NCBI GenBank assembly: GCA_023138735.1
Contig: JAGLOY010000050.1
Span: forward strand, 1-38,822
Length of the DNA stretch: 38,822 nt
Direction of reading: 5' to 3'
Source: Candidatus Aegiribacteria sp.
GTDB lineage: Bacteria; Fermentibacterota; Fermentibacteria; Fermentibacterales; JCC-6
Numbering within the stretch: the first letter of the stretch is position 1; every line of letters starts with the position of its first letter. The notes under the pieces are model-generated. The model saw nothing but the letters and a program-made list of their open reading frames with translations. It was not told the origin of the DNA and did not search any database. The translations under genes were made by a program, and so were the position numbers. This document shows, one piece after another, positions 30,731 through 38,822 of the stretch.

Positions 30731-32190
30731 ACGCCAAGGAAAGAATGAAGATCCCGCCTGTTGATATGCCCGAACAGGATCCGAAGGTGCGGGTAAATAA
30801 CCTCGATGAAGTACCCCTTGGATATACCCCCGAAATGGCCGTGCTTGAGGCCAGAAGATGCATTCAATGTAAAACGGCATTCTGCATTGAAGGATGCCCT
30901 GTGGGTATCGATATCCCCGGTTTCATATTGCTCATAGAAATTGGGGACTTCAAGGGTGCTGCCAGGAAGATGAAGGAGAGAAACCTTCTTCCCGCCATGT
31001 GCGGAAGGGTATGTCCTCAGGAGGAGCAATGTCAGCTGTTCTGCACAATAGGCAAGGTCAGGAAGAATCCCTGCGAATCGGTGATGATAGGTAAGCTCGA
31101 ACGGTTCATCGCCGACTGGGACCGGGAACAGGGAGAGTTCGAACAGCCTCCCTCGCTGAAGCCTTCTGGTAAAAGAGTTGCAATTATCGGTGCAGGTCCT
31201 GCAGGCCTTACAGTGGCTGGAGATCTGATCAAGTTCGGTCATGAGGTTATAGTTTTTGAAGCGCTTCACAAAGCCGGGGGAGTTCTGGTCTACGGAATTC
31301 CAGAGTTCAGGCTGCCAAAGAAAATAGTGCAGTATGAGGTAGATTACCTGGAGAAGATAGGCGTGGAATTCCGGTATGACTATGTGATAGGGAAGACTAT
31401 ACCTGTAAGGCAGGTCGTTGATGATTTTGACGCGGTATTTATCGGAACCGGCGCCGGTCTTCCAAGATTTATGAGAGTCGATGGAGAGAACCTTCTGGGG
31501 GTTCTTTCTGCCAACGAGTATCTCACCCGGGCTAACCTGATGAAAGCCTACGATTTTCCAGAAGCTGACACACCCATAGTAAAAGGTAAGAAAGTTATTA
31601 CTGTTGGCGGTGGAAATGTCGCGATGGACTGCGCTCGAACCGCTCTCCGAATGGGAGCTGAAAGATCGCTTATCGTTTACAGGAGGGCCGAGGAACAGAT
31701 GCCGGCAAGACTGGAGGAGATCCACCATGCGAAGGAAGAGGGGATTGAATTCCACCTTCTGCAGAATCCTGTGCGTCTTGTAGGCGACGATAGGGGATGG
31801 ATCAGGGGTGCAGAGGTCATAAAGATGGAGCTTGGTGAACCCGATTCTTCGGGAAGAAGACGGCCGGTTCCGATCGAGGGAAGTGAATTCATCGAAAATA
31901 CGGATGCATTGATCGTTGCTATCGGAAACAGCCCCAATCCGCTTGTACCCAATAGCTTCCCCGATCTTGAAGTCACCAGATGGGGTGGTATCGTAGTCAA
32001 CGAGATAACCGGTCAGACTTCGGTACCCGGTGTTTTCGCCGGTGGTGATATTGTTCTGGGTGCAGCCACCGTCATACTGGCCATGGGGCATGGAAGAAGG
32101 GCTGCCAGGGCAATGAACCTGTACCTCAGCTCCGGACGATGGGTGGATCTGGATAGTACACTTGATCTGTGCAGAGCGGAAGTTCATTGA
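30727..32190 (+). CDS. nfnB: NADH-dependent ferredoxin:NADP+ oxidoreductase large subunit (GltD-like)
   Basis: A 487-residue partner of NfnA, widely annotated as glutamate synthase small-subunit-like (gltA). The N-terminal cluster region has CIQCKTAFCIEGCP and CGRVCPQEEQCQLFC, for two [4Fe-4S] clusters. The FAD loop is GAGPAGLTVAGDL, the NADPH loop is VGGGNVAMDCARTALRMGA, and GGDIVLGAATVILAMGHGRRAA is the C-terminal flavin motif. No glutamine amidotransferase or glutamate synthase large-subunit gene is near, while NfnA is directly coupled, so the Nfn assignment is preferred. A separate promoter lies after its stop. Confidence 0.92.
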   Translation: MNAKERMKIPPVDMPEQDPKVRVNNLDEVPLGYTPEMAVLEARRCIQCKTAFCIEGCPVGIDIPGFILLIEIGDFKGAARKMKERNLLPAMCGRVCPQEEQCQLFCTIGKVRKNPCESVMIGKLERFIADWDREQGEFEQPPSLKPSGKRVAIIGAGPAGLTVAGDLIKFGHEVIVFEALHKAGGVLVYGIPEFRLPKKIVQYEVDYLEKIGVEFRYDYVIGKTIPVRQVVDDFDAVFIGTGAGLPRFMRVDGENLLGVLSANEYLTRANLMKAYDFPEADTPIVKGKKVITVGGGNVAMDCARTALRMGAERSLIVYRRAEEQMPARLEEIHHAKEEGIEFHLLQNPVRLVGDDRGWIRGAEVIKMELGEPDSSGRRRPVPIEGSEFIENTDALIVAIGNSPNPLVPNSFPDLEVTRWGGIVVNEITGQTSVPGVFAGGDIVLGAATVILAMGHGRRAARAMNLYLSSGRWVDLDSTLDLCRAEVH

Positions 32191-32203
32191 GGAGATGGTG
32201 TTC

Positions 32204-32232
32204 TTGACTTTTAAGCAAGCTGAACGTAGAGT
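32204..32232 (+). promoter_or_regulatory. Possible promoter of the receiver regulator gene
   Basis: TTGACT at 32204-32209 and TAGAGT at 32227-32232 are 17 bases apart, 45 bases before the TTG start at 32277. Confidence 0.4.
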
Positions 32233-32276
32233 TCCGCCATTCCTTAGAAAATCATGTTGAATAGAGGAGGCATCAA

Positions 32277-33263
32277 TTGAAAGGCCGCGTATTAATTATC
32301 GATGACGAGGCAGAGATTCGCCGTAATCTCACCATAGGTCTCACTCAGGAGGAATACACTGCAGTTGCCTGTCCGGATGGCATTTCCGCGATTCACGAAC
32401 TGAACCAGGCAAAGGAAAATGGAATTGCCTACGATTATCTTGTTACCGACATATTCATGCCGGATATTGATGGGCTCAAGATACTCAAGGTTATTAAGAA
32501 CCAGTATCCAGACCTTCCAGTTCTTGTAATAACCGGTTTCGGTGATGAAAGGCTGATGCTTACCGCACTTTCCGAGCATAATACTGGATATCTTGACAAA
32601 CCTTTCGAGATATCTGAGCTTGTTGATGCGCTGGAAGAACTCGCACCCGGAAAGACAGATACACAAGCTACCGAAGAAGCCATTGATAATGGTATGCGTG
32701 AATCGGTAAGCGGGTATCTTACAGTGAAGATAACAGAACCGGATAGAAGCATGGAAATATACGATTCTCTGTACAAGATGAACGGTATTCAGTCATGTGA
32801 CGCCGTCAGAGGCGATTTCGATATCATACTCCTGGCGCAGGCTTCTTCCACATCTGAAATACAGGAAATATTCAACAATATCAAGAGTATGGATGGCATC
32901 GAAGTTGTCTCCATGTCCCAGGTTGAACGCCCAAAACTCGACAGAGATGTTGACCAGTTCATCGAGACCTATCAGCACGCTGTAAAACATGACGCCCAGG
33001 CCGATGCCAGAAGGCAACCGGGAACCATGAGCTACATAATCGTTGATATCGATCCCGATGCCATACAGCAGATATTCACCACAGTGTTCTTCATCGATGA
33101 GGTGGTTTTCTGCGACGTGATAGAAAATGGCAGTAAACTGGTTGGGATGATCACAGGCCACGGAGCAATGGGGAAAACACCTCGTATAATTCAGAAACTT
33201 AATCAGATAGATGGTGTGCTCAGGGTTCGGGAAGCAAAGGTAATCAAGCTTATCGAAGACTGA
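32277..33263 (+). CDS. Response-regulator receiver protein with AsnC/Lrp-type ligand-binding repeats
   Basis: 328 residues from TTG 32277, with GAGGAGG 6 bases upstream. Residues 1-120 are a full receiver: VLIIDDEAEIRR (acidic pocket), YLVTDIFMPDIDG (phosphorylated Asp), VITGFGDE and YLDKPFE. The C-terminal ~190 residues contain two copies of an Lrp/AsnC RAM-like strand-helix-strand unit (GYLTVKITEPDRS through EVVSMSQVERP, and MSYIIVDIDPDAIQQI through LRVREAKVIKLIED). No helix-turn-helix is visible. It probably senses a small molecule or redox signal and acts by protein contact. It lies between the nfn and NuoEFG-like genes, which suggests redox control. Confidence 0.82.
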   Translation: MKGRVLIIDDEAEIRRNLTIGLTQEEYTAVACPDGISAIHELNQAKENGIAYDYLVTDIFMPDIDGLKILKVIKNQYPDLPVLVITGFGDERLMLTALSEHNTGYLDKPFEISELVDALEELAPGKTDTQATEEAIDNGMRESVSGYLTVKITEPDRSMEIYDSLYKMNGIQSCDAVRGDFDIILLAQASSTSEIQEIFNNIKSMDGIEVVSMSQVERPKLDRDVDQFIETYQHAVKHDAQADARRQPGTMSYIIVDIDPDAIQQIFTTVFFIDEVVFCDVIENGSKLVGMITGHGAMGKTPRIIQKLNQIDGVLRVREAKVIKLIED

Positions 33264-33343
33264 TACTCTTCTTACTTTCAAAGGAATAGTGAAACCATGT
33301 TGTTTATACTGATTCCTGCACCTGATTAAATCAGAAAGGGTGT

Positions 33344-33871
33344 GTGAAGGGAGTGATAAAAACGGCTGCAAAAAGAGAGAATTTCAACTACCGACTGTGG
33401 AGGTATGATGGGGCCCCAGGGGAACTGATTCCTCTTCTGCAGTCCGCACAGGAACACTTCGGGTATATTCCAAGACGTGCAATAAGTTATATAGCGGGAG
33501 TCACCGCTATACCTGAATCCGATATCTATGGAGTCATTACATTCTACAGCCAGTTCAGGCTGCAGCCTATGGGTAAATACGTCATCCGTGTATGTGCTGG
33601 TACTGCGTGCCATGTTTCAGGAGCAAAGCTGATAAGGGAAACCATCGAGGATGAGCTGGGTATCGAAGTGGATGGTACTACGGATGATGGATTGTTTACT
33701 CTGAATACGGTGGCATGTATTGGGTGCTGTTCACTTGCACCGGTCATAATGATCAATGACGATACACACGGCAGCCTGACACCCACCTCTGCTCGGAAGA
33801 TCCTTCGCAATTACAGAAAGAAGGCCGCACTAAGCACCGATTCCATCGCAGTGACTGCAGAGAGTGTCTGA
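33344..33871 (+). CDS. NuoE/HydC-like [2Fe-2S] subunit
   Basis: A 175-residue thioredoxin-fold ferredoxin. The cluster Cys are in CAGTACHVSGA and in CIGCCSLAPV, as in NuoE, HndA and the HydC subunits of bifurcating hydrogenases. The start is probably GTG 33344, with AAAGGG just upstream; GTG 33353 is an alternative. The long C-terminal tail after the fold is not conserved. The NuoF-like gene begins 45 bases later, and together they should form an NAD(P)H- or ferredoxin-linked electron-transfer module. Cytoplasmic. Confidence 0.9.
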   Translation: MKGVIKTAAKRENFNYRLWRYDGAPGELIPLLQSAQEHFGYIPRRAISYIAGVTAIPESDIYGVITFYSQFRLQPMGKYVIRVCAGTACHVSGAKLIRETIEDELGIEVDGTTDDGLFTLNTVACIGCCSLAPVIMINDDTHGSLTPTSARKILRNYRKKAALSTDSIAVTAESV

Positions 33872-33916
33872 TAATCTGACGAAAGGTCCTTTTGTGACAA
33901 ATGTCTGGAGCAATGT

Positions 33917-35698
33917 ATGAAGAAAATAGTAGTAGGAATGGGTACTTGCGGTCTGTCCGCCGGAGCCCAGGCGACTTTCGACAGGCTTTCTGCGTTAGCG
34001 GCAGCCAACCCTGATATTTGCACGCTCACCAGAACGGGCTGTATTGGTATGTGCTACAGAGAACCGCTGGTTGAAATAAGAGAAGGAAACGGAAGAGTTT
34101 TCTATGGCGGAGTAACCCCCGAATCCGCAGAGAAGATCTTCAGTAAGAACATTCTCGGTAACGAAATAATAGATGATGATAATCTTGTGTACGTCTGCAG
34201 TCCCGATGGGGAAACCTACGGTTCAGAATGCGAATTTCTCGATCTGCAGGAAAGAATCGTACTTCGCAACTGCGGTACAATAGACCCCGAATCGATAAAG
34301 GATTACGAGGATGCTGGAGGCTATCAGGGAGTAAGAAAAGCTCTTATGGAAATGACCCCTTCCGAGATAATCCAGACCATTAAGGATTCGGGCCTTCGCG
34401 GACGTGGAGGCGCCGGATTCCCAACCGGATTGAAGTGGTCCTTCGCGGCCGCGAATGAGGGGGATCAGAAATATGTAGTCTGCAATGCTGATGAGGGCGA
34501 CCCCGGAGCATTCATGGACAGATCTGTTCTTGAGGGCGACCCTCACGCGATTCTTGAAGGGATGATAATCTGCGCCAGAGCTATCGGAGCAACATTCGGA
34601 TATATCTACTGCAGAGCAGAGTATCCTCTGGCTATTCACAGGCTGGAAATCGCCATTTCGGAAGCCAGAGAACGGGGTTACCTTGGAACGAATATCGTTG
34701 GCAGTGGTTTCGATTTTGACCTTAAAATAAAACAGGGAGCCGGAGCATTCGTCTGCGGAGAAGAAACTGCATTGTTCGCATCGATAGAAGGAGAACGCGG
34801 GATGCCCCGCATACGCCCGCCATTTCCTGCGGAGAAGGGACTGTGGCAGAAGCCAACCAATAATAACAACGTTGAAACCTTTGCAAATGTGCCCTGGATA
34901 ATATGCAACGGTGCAGGAGCCTTCACGGCCTTCGGAACTGAAAAAAGTCCTGGAACCAAGGTTTTCGCACTGGCCGGGAAAGTGGTTCATGGAGGGCTGG
35001 CTGAAGTTTCCATGGGTACAACAATTGAGGATCTTGTTTTCAAGATAGGTGGAGGCATTAAGGAAGGGAAGAAATTCAAGGCTGTTCAGATGGGCGGCCC
35101 TTCCGGAGGCTGTATCCCCGCTGACATGAAGAATACTCCAGTAGATTTTGAGTCTATCCCTGCCACTGGGGCTATCATGGGTTCAGGCGGCATGGTCGTC
35201 ATGGATGAAGACATTTGCATGGTCGAAATAGCAAGGTTCTTCCTTGATTTTACTCAGAAAGAATCGTGCGGGAAGTGCACTTTCTGCAGAATAGGAACCC
35301 TGAGGATGCTTGAGATCCTGGAAAGACTGACAAGAGGAGAGGGTGAGCAAGAGGACATTGAAAAACTCGAGCAATTGTCGATCCAGATAAAGGAAGCAAG
35401 CCTCTGCGGGTTAGGGCAGTCCGCGCCAAACCCGGTACAGACTACGATCCGCTATTACATTGACGAGTACAAAGCTCACATCTTCGAGAAGAAGTGCCCG
35501 GCCGGTGAGTGCCAGGCACTTGTGGAATTTTATATCATTCCGGATAAGTGCGTCGGATGTACCCTCTGTGCTAAAAACTGTCCGGTCGATGCCATCTCAG
35601 GTGTTGTTAAAGAAGTTCATGTAATTGATGTTGAAGCCTGCGTTAATTGCGGTAAGTGTATTACAAGCTGCAACTTCGGCGCAGTAATTACAAGGTAG
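33917..35698 (+). CDS. NuoF/HydB-like NADH-binding flavoprotein with C-terminal ferredoxin domain
   Basis: A 593-residue subunit. The N-terminal ~90 residues form a second thioredoxin-like [2Fe-2S] domain (MGTCGLSAGAQ and TGCIGMCYREP). The core binds FMN and NADH: GLRGRGGAGFPTGLKW, ADEGDPGAFMDRS, GAGAFVCGEETAL and SIEGERGMPRIRPPFP. ESCGKCTFCRIGT holds a [4Fe-4S] cluster. The C-terminus has two more, in CVGCTLCAKNCPVDAI and CVNCGKCITSC. This domain order matches HydB of electron-bifurcating hydrogenases and the NuoF subunits of HylB/FdhF2-like complexes. A start with ATG 33917 after AATGTCTGGAGC is reasonable. The large fusion subunit follows 10 bases later. Confidence 0.93.
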   Translation: MKKIVVGMGTCGLSAGAQATFDRLSALAAANPDICTLTRTGCIGMCYREPLVEIREGNGRVFYGGVTPESAEKIFSKNILGNEIIDDDNLVYVCSPDGETYGSECEFLDLQERIVLRNCGTIDPESIKDYEDAGGYQGVRKALMEMTPSEIIQTIKDSGLRGRGGAGFPTGLKWSFAAANEGDQKYVVCNADEGDPGAFMDRSVLEGDPHAILEGMIICARAIGATFGYIYCRAEYPLAIHRLEIAISEARERGYLGTNIVGSGFDFDLKIKQGAGAFVCGEETALFASIEGERGMPRIRPPFPAEKGLWQKPTNNNNVETFANVPWIICNGAGAFTAFGTEKSPGTKVFALAGKVVHGGLAEVSMGTTIEDLVFKIGGGIKEGKKFKAVQMGGPSGGCIPADMKNTPVDFESIPATGAIMGSGGMVVMDEDICMVEIARFFLDFTQKESCGKCTFCRIGTLRMLEILERLTRGEGEQEDIEKLEQLSIQIKEASLCGLGQSAPNPVQTTIRYYIDEYKAHIFEKKCPAGECQALVEFYIIPDKCVGCTLCAKNCPVDAISGVVKEVHVIDVEACVNCGKCITSCNFGAVITR

Positions 35699-35708
35699 GA
35701 GCGGCCAA

Positions 35709-38700
35709 TGGATAAGATCAGAGTTTTGATCAACGGTAAGGAAATCGAGGCCACTCCCGGGAAGACAATTCTTGAAGTGGTCCATGAAAATGAATTGGAC
35801 AGTATCCCAACCCTGTGCTATTCACCGGAGCTCGAGCCGTACGGTTCCTGTTTTGTGTGTGTTGTACAGGTTAAGGGATGGGATAAACTGGTTCCAGCAT
35901 GTGCTACCCGCATTGCTACGGATATGGAGATTGAGACCAGGAACGATAGGATCATGGCATCGAGGAAAACAGCTCTGGAACTGCTGCTTTCCAACCATTA
36001 CGCTGACTGCTTGTCCCCATGCATGGAGGGCTGCCCGGCTGGTGTTGACGCTCAGGGATACATTGCTCTCTCTGCAATGGGACAATACCAGAGCGCGGTT
36101 GATCTTATCAGGGAGAAGAACCCCCTCCCCGCCATGTGTGCGCGTGTTTGCGTCCGCAAATGTGAGGACGAGTGCAGGAGAATGGATATAGATGCACCCG
36201 TCGCTATAAATAATATCAAGAGATTCGTTTCGGATTCACCGAGAGCGTACGATACCGTACCTGAATGCGCTCCTGATACGGGAAAAACTGTCGGGATCAT
36301 AGGCTCTGGACCTGCAGGTCTTACGGCAGCGTGGTTCCTGGGCAGAAGCGGGATAAAACCTGTAATTTACGAAGCAAAAGAGCGCACGGGCGGAATGCTG
36401 CGTTACGGTATTCCCGAGTACAGGCTCCCTGACGATATCCTGGACAGGGAGGTTGAGTACATCTGCCGTACCGGTGCGGAGATCAAATGCGGTGTCCGTG
36501 TCGGGAAAGATGTAACCCTTGAGGAACTGAGAGAAAAGCATGACGCTGTCTTTGTGGGTCCCGGAGCATGGACCGGGAAAGCCATGCGGGTTGAAGGTGA
36601 GTTTGATACAGAGGGCGTTGTACCCGGTGCGGATTTTCTCGTTGAGAAAACTGATGATCCCGAACAGCTTTCGGGGACAGTAGTTGTTGTGGGCGGAGGT
36701 AATACCGCTATGGATGCTGCTCGGGTGGCATGGAGGCTTAATGCCGATAAGGTTATCGTTCTCTACAGAAGGACCAAAGCTGAAATGCCAGCTGATAAGA
36801 TGGAGATCGAAGATTGCCTGGAAGAGGGCATAGAAATAATGGAGCTGGCTGCTCCAACGGGGATCATAAAGAAGAACGGCAGGATCAGCGCCATTCACTG
36901 CCAGAGGATGAAACTCGGTGAGGCTGATGATTCCGGAAGACGTCGTCCCGTTCCAATAGAGGGTGCGGAATTCGACCTTCCCTGCGATCTGGCCATTTCC
37001 GCAATCGGTCAGAACACCGTTCTCGAGGGTCTTTTAGATACGGATAATGGTGAGCTGGATCTTACAAGGTGGAATACATACATCATCGATGCAGGAACTA
37101 TGAAAACCAATATCGAGGGTGTATTTGCAGGAGGAGATGCAGCTGATGACGGACCCACCGTTGCCATCGATGCGATCAGGGACGGACAGAAAGCCGCAAA
37201 TGCAATAATAGCCTGGCTGCTGAATGAAGATCTGGAAGCCGAATCCTTCTCAACGCATAAGGAGTTCTGGTCAAAACCCGGCAAGGCAGAACTTGGTGAT
37301 GTCAAGGAATCACCTCGTCACGAAGTTCATCAGATAGATGTAGATGACAGGCGCAACAACTTCCTGGAAGTAGCAACAGGTTTTGAACTTGAGGATAACG
37401 ATCATGAGTGTGATCGATGCCTGTCATGCGGTTGCGTAAGATTCGATGATTGCGACCTCAGGCTGTACGCTGAGGAATACGGCGTGGATATGGAGCATTT
37501 CAAGGGTTATGTGAGAAAGCACAAGATTGACGACCGTCACCCGTATATCTCCTACGATCCGAACAAGTGTATTCTCTGTGCGAGATGCATCAGGACATGC
37601 GCGAGAGTGCTGCCTGTTTCGGCTATCGGATTCGTGGGCAGGGGTTTCAGAACGGAAATGCGCCCTGCCATGAACGATCCTCTCGTTTCCACAAGCTGTG
37701 TTAGCTGCGGTAACTGCATTGATGCATGTCCAACTGGAGCACTTACTGTGAAATACCCCTTCTCCGGACGGGCCTGCCTTGAAACCTCTGACATAAAGAC
37801 TCACTGCGGTTTCTGCTCCCTCGGCTGTGAGATCCTCGTAAGATCCTTCGGTGCCCGAAGGTATTTCATAGCATCACCCGGAATTCCCGGAGAGTACCTT
37901 TGCAGGTACGGCAGGTTCGGACAGGAGTACTTCATCAAGCAGGATAGATTCAGAGGTCCGGTTGTGAAGGATGGCTACTCATACAGCCCGGTGACTGCAG
38001 GGGAAGCGAACGGGAGAATTGTAGAGTCCCTGAAACAGGTGGCAGATGAACATGGCTCCGAAAGTGTTGCCGTCTTCGTATCTCCCGAACTTACAAACGA
38101 GGAGCTCCACCTTGCAGGAATAATCGCAAGGGAGGGCATAGGAACGAACAACATCGGCTCACTTGCAATCCTCTCAGGCGGGGGCCGCAGCGGCGTGCTT
38201 GACCCTGCATTCGGATTCACGGCTTCCACTTCAGACAGAAGCTGCATTGAAAACGCTGATCTGATCATCTGCAACAATACGTCCCTGCAATCCGATCATC
38301 TGATACTTGCAGTGGATGTTATTCAGGCAGTCAAGAGCGGGGCGAAGCTTATCGTTTCGAACTCGGTCCTGGACTCTATGGACCAGCACCTTGCAGCCCT
38401 CGCTGTAGATCCCATGAGAGGCAGAGCATCTATCTTCTGGAATGCTGTTATACAGGTTCTCATAGATGATGGAGATGTCTCTCCGGCAGCAATTGACGGA
38501 GGTGATAAATTCCTTCTTAACAGGGAGGTTTCCGTGGAGCTGGCAGCTGCCAGATCCGGTGCGGATGAGTCGGATGTTTACGAAACGGCTGAACTTATCC
38601 GTCATTCGGGAAACATAGTCTTCATTCACAGTCCGGATAGAGCACAGGGGTCCTCACCCGATGACATGGAAATATTCGCCGACCTGGTTCTGTTGCTTAG

Positions 38701-38822
38701 AGAAGCGGGTAAGGTTTCTGATATGCTTCTACCTCGGTTGATTGCGAACAGCGCAGGTCTTGAGGTCATGGGCGCTGATCCTGCATTCGAACTCGGCAGA
38801 AAGCCTGTTGATAAAGATTTGC
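35709..38822 (+). CDS. NuoG-like large subunit fused to a GltD-like flavoprotein (3' truncated by window end)
   Basis: An open frame of at least 1037 codons from ATG 35709 to the window end, with GGAGCGG upstream. In order: an N-terminal [2Fe-2S] domain (SCFVCVV), a GltD/NfnB-like FAD oxidoreductase (CMEGCPAGV, IIGSGPAGLTAAWFL, VVVGGGNTAMDAARVA), two [4Fe-4S] motifs (CILCARCIRTC, CVSCGNCIDACPTGAL), and a molybdopterin-oxidoreductase-type domain (CGFCSLGCEILV, YLCRYGRFG). At the usual Mo/W active-site Cys or Sec position it reads SLAILSGGG, so it is probably redox-transfer only, like NuoG. The fused GltD part is a second flavin site, suggesting bifurcation within one subunit. The C-terminus and any catalytic partner lie outside the window. 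Confidence 0.88.

Noticed and set aside
30673..32187. A 504-codon minus-strand open frame antisense to nfnB, and similar long antisense frames at 29816-30685 and 34223-34990
   Set aside because: No ribosome binding site or recognisable protein pattern. The plus-strand genes have clear catalytic motifs, and the antisense frames are a codon-bias side effect.

Overview
The window looks like a chromosome segment from an anaerobic, uncultured bacterium. Most genes are of moderate GC with standard stops. Secreted proteins carry short FlgD/Por-like C-terminal modules. Flavin-based electron-bifurcation enzymes (Nfn and a NuoEFG-like complex) sit beside an NADP-type glutamate dehydrogenase. This fits an FCB-group candidate phylum, perhaps Fermentibacteria-like, but that placement is inference.

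Layout, left to right. 1-1296: the end of an envelope-type protein and a small membrane protein. 1387-5220: a tightly coupled plus-strand operon of two radical SAM enzymes, a MurD-type ligase and a PglC-like sugar-phosphate transferase. 5191-6840 (minus): a secreted M6 metalloprotease. 7152-9699: a sulfane-sulfur module, with an MBL-fold/double-rhodanese protein and two YeeE/YedE half-transporters. 9738-12932: a secreted FG-GAP protein and an ABC exporter. 12952-14015 (minus): two small genes, each with its own promoter and ribosome binding site, and each interrupted by one in-frame TGA. 14123-19413 (minus): an operon of a methyltransferase, three double-cubane/HgdB-like reductase domains in two proteins, and their ATPase activator. 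19803-24936: an unknown protein, a B12-binding-type radical SAM enzyme and a 999-residue receiver plus PEP/pyruvate-binding protein. 25029-27924 (minus): visibly AT-richer DNA holding small cassette-like genes (GNAT, FRG, broken nitroreductase) separated by three attC-like sites. 28234-29586 (minus): gdhA. 29864 to the right edge: nfnA, nfnB, a receiver regulator, and NuoE-, NuoF- and NuoG-like subunits, the last fused to a GltD-like flavoprotein and cut by the window end.

The strongest new signal is at 13767-14015. An 82-codon DUF4242-like gene has TGA as codon 19, at a position where I recall Cys in many relatives. Beginning 5 nt after this TGA is an excellent bacterial SECIS-like hairpin with a 7-bp lower stem, a 6-bp upper stem and a GGU apical loop 21 nt from the UGA. 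This is probably an unannotated selenoprotein. The neighbouring secreted-protein gene also has one in-frame TGA followed by a plausible hairpin, but a Trp-to-stop mutation is an equally good explanation there.

The second system of interest is the three-domain HgdB/DCCP-like operon with an activator and a methyltransferase, likely an ATP-driven low-potential reductase of unknown substrate. The third is the integron-like cassette block, for which no integrase is seen in the window.
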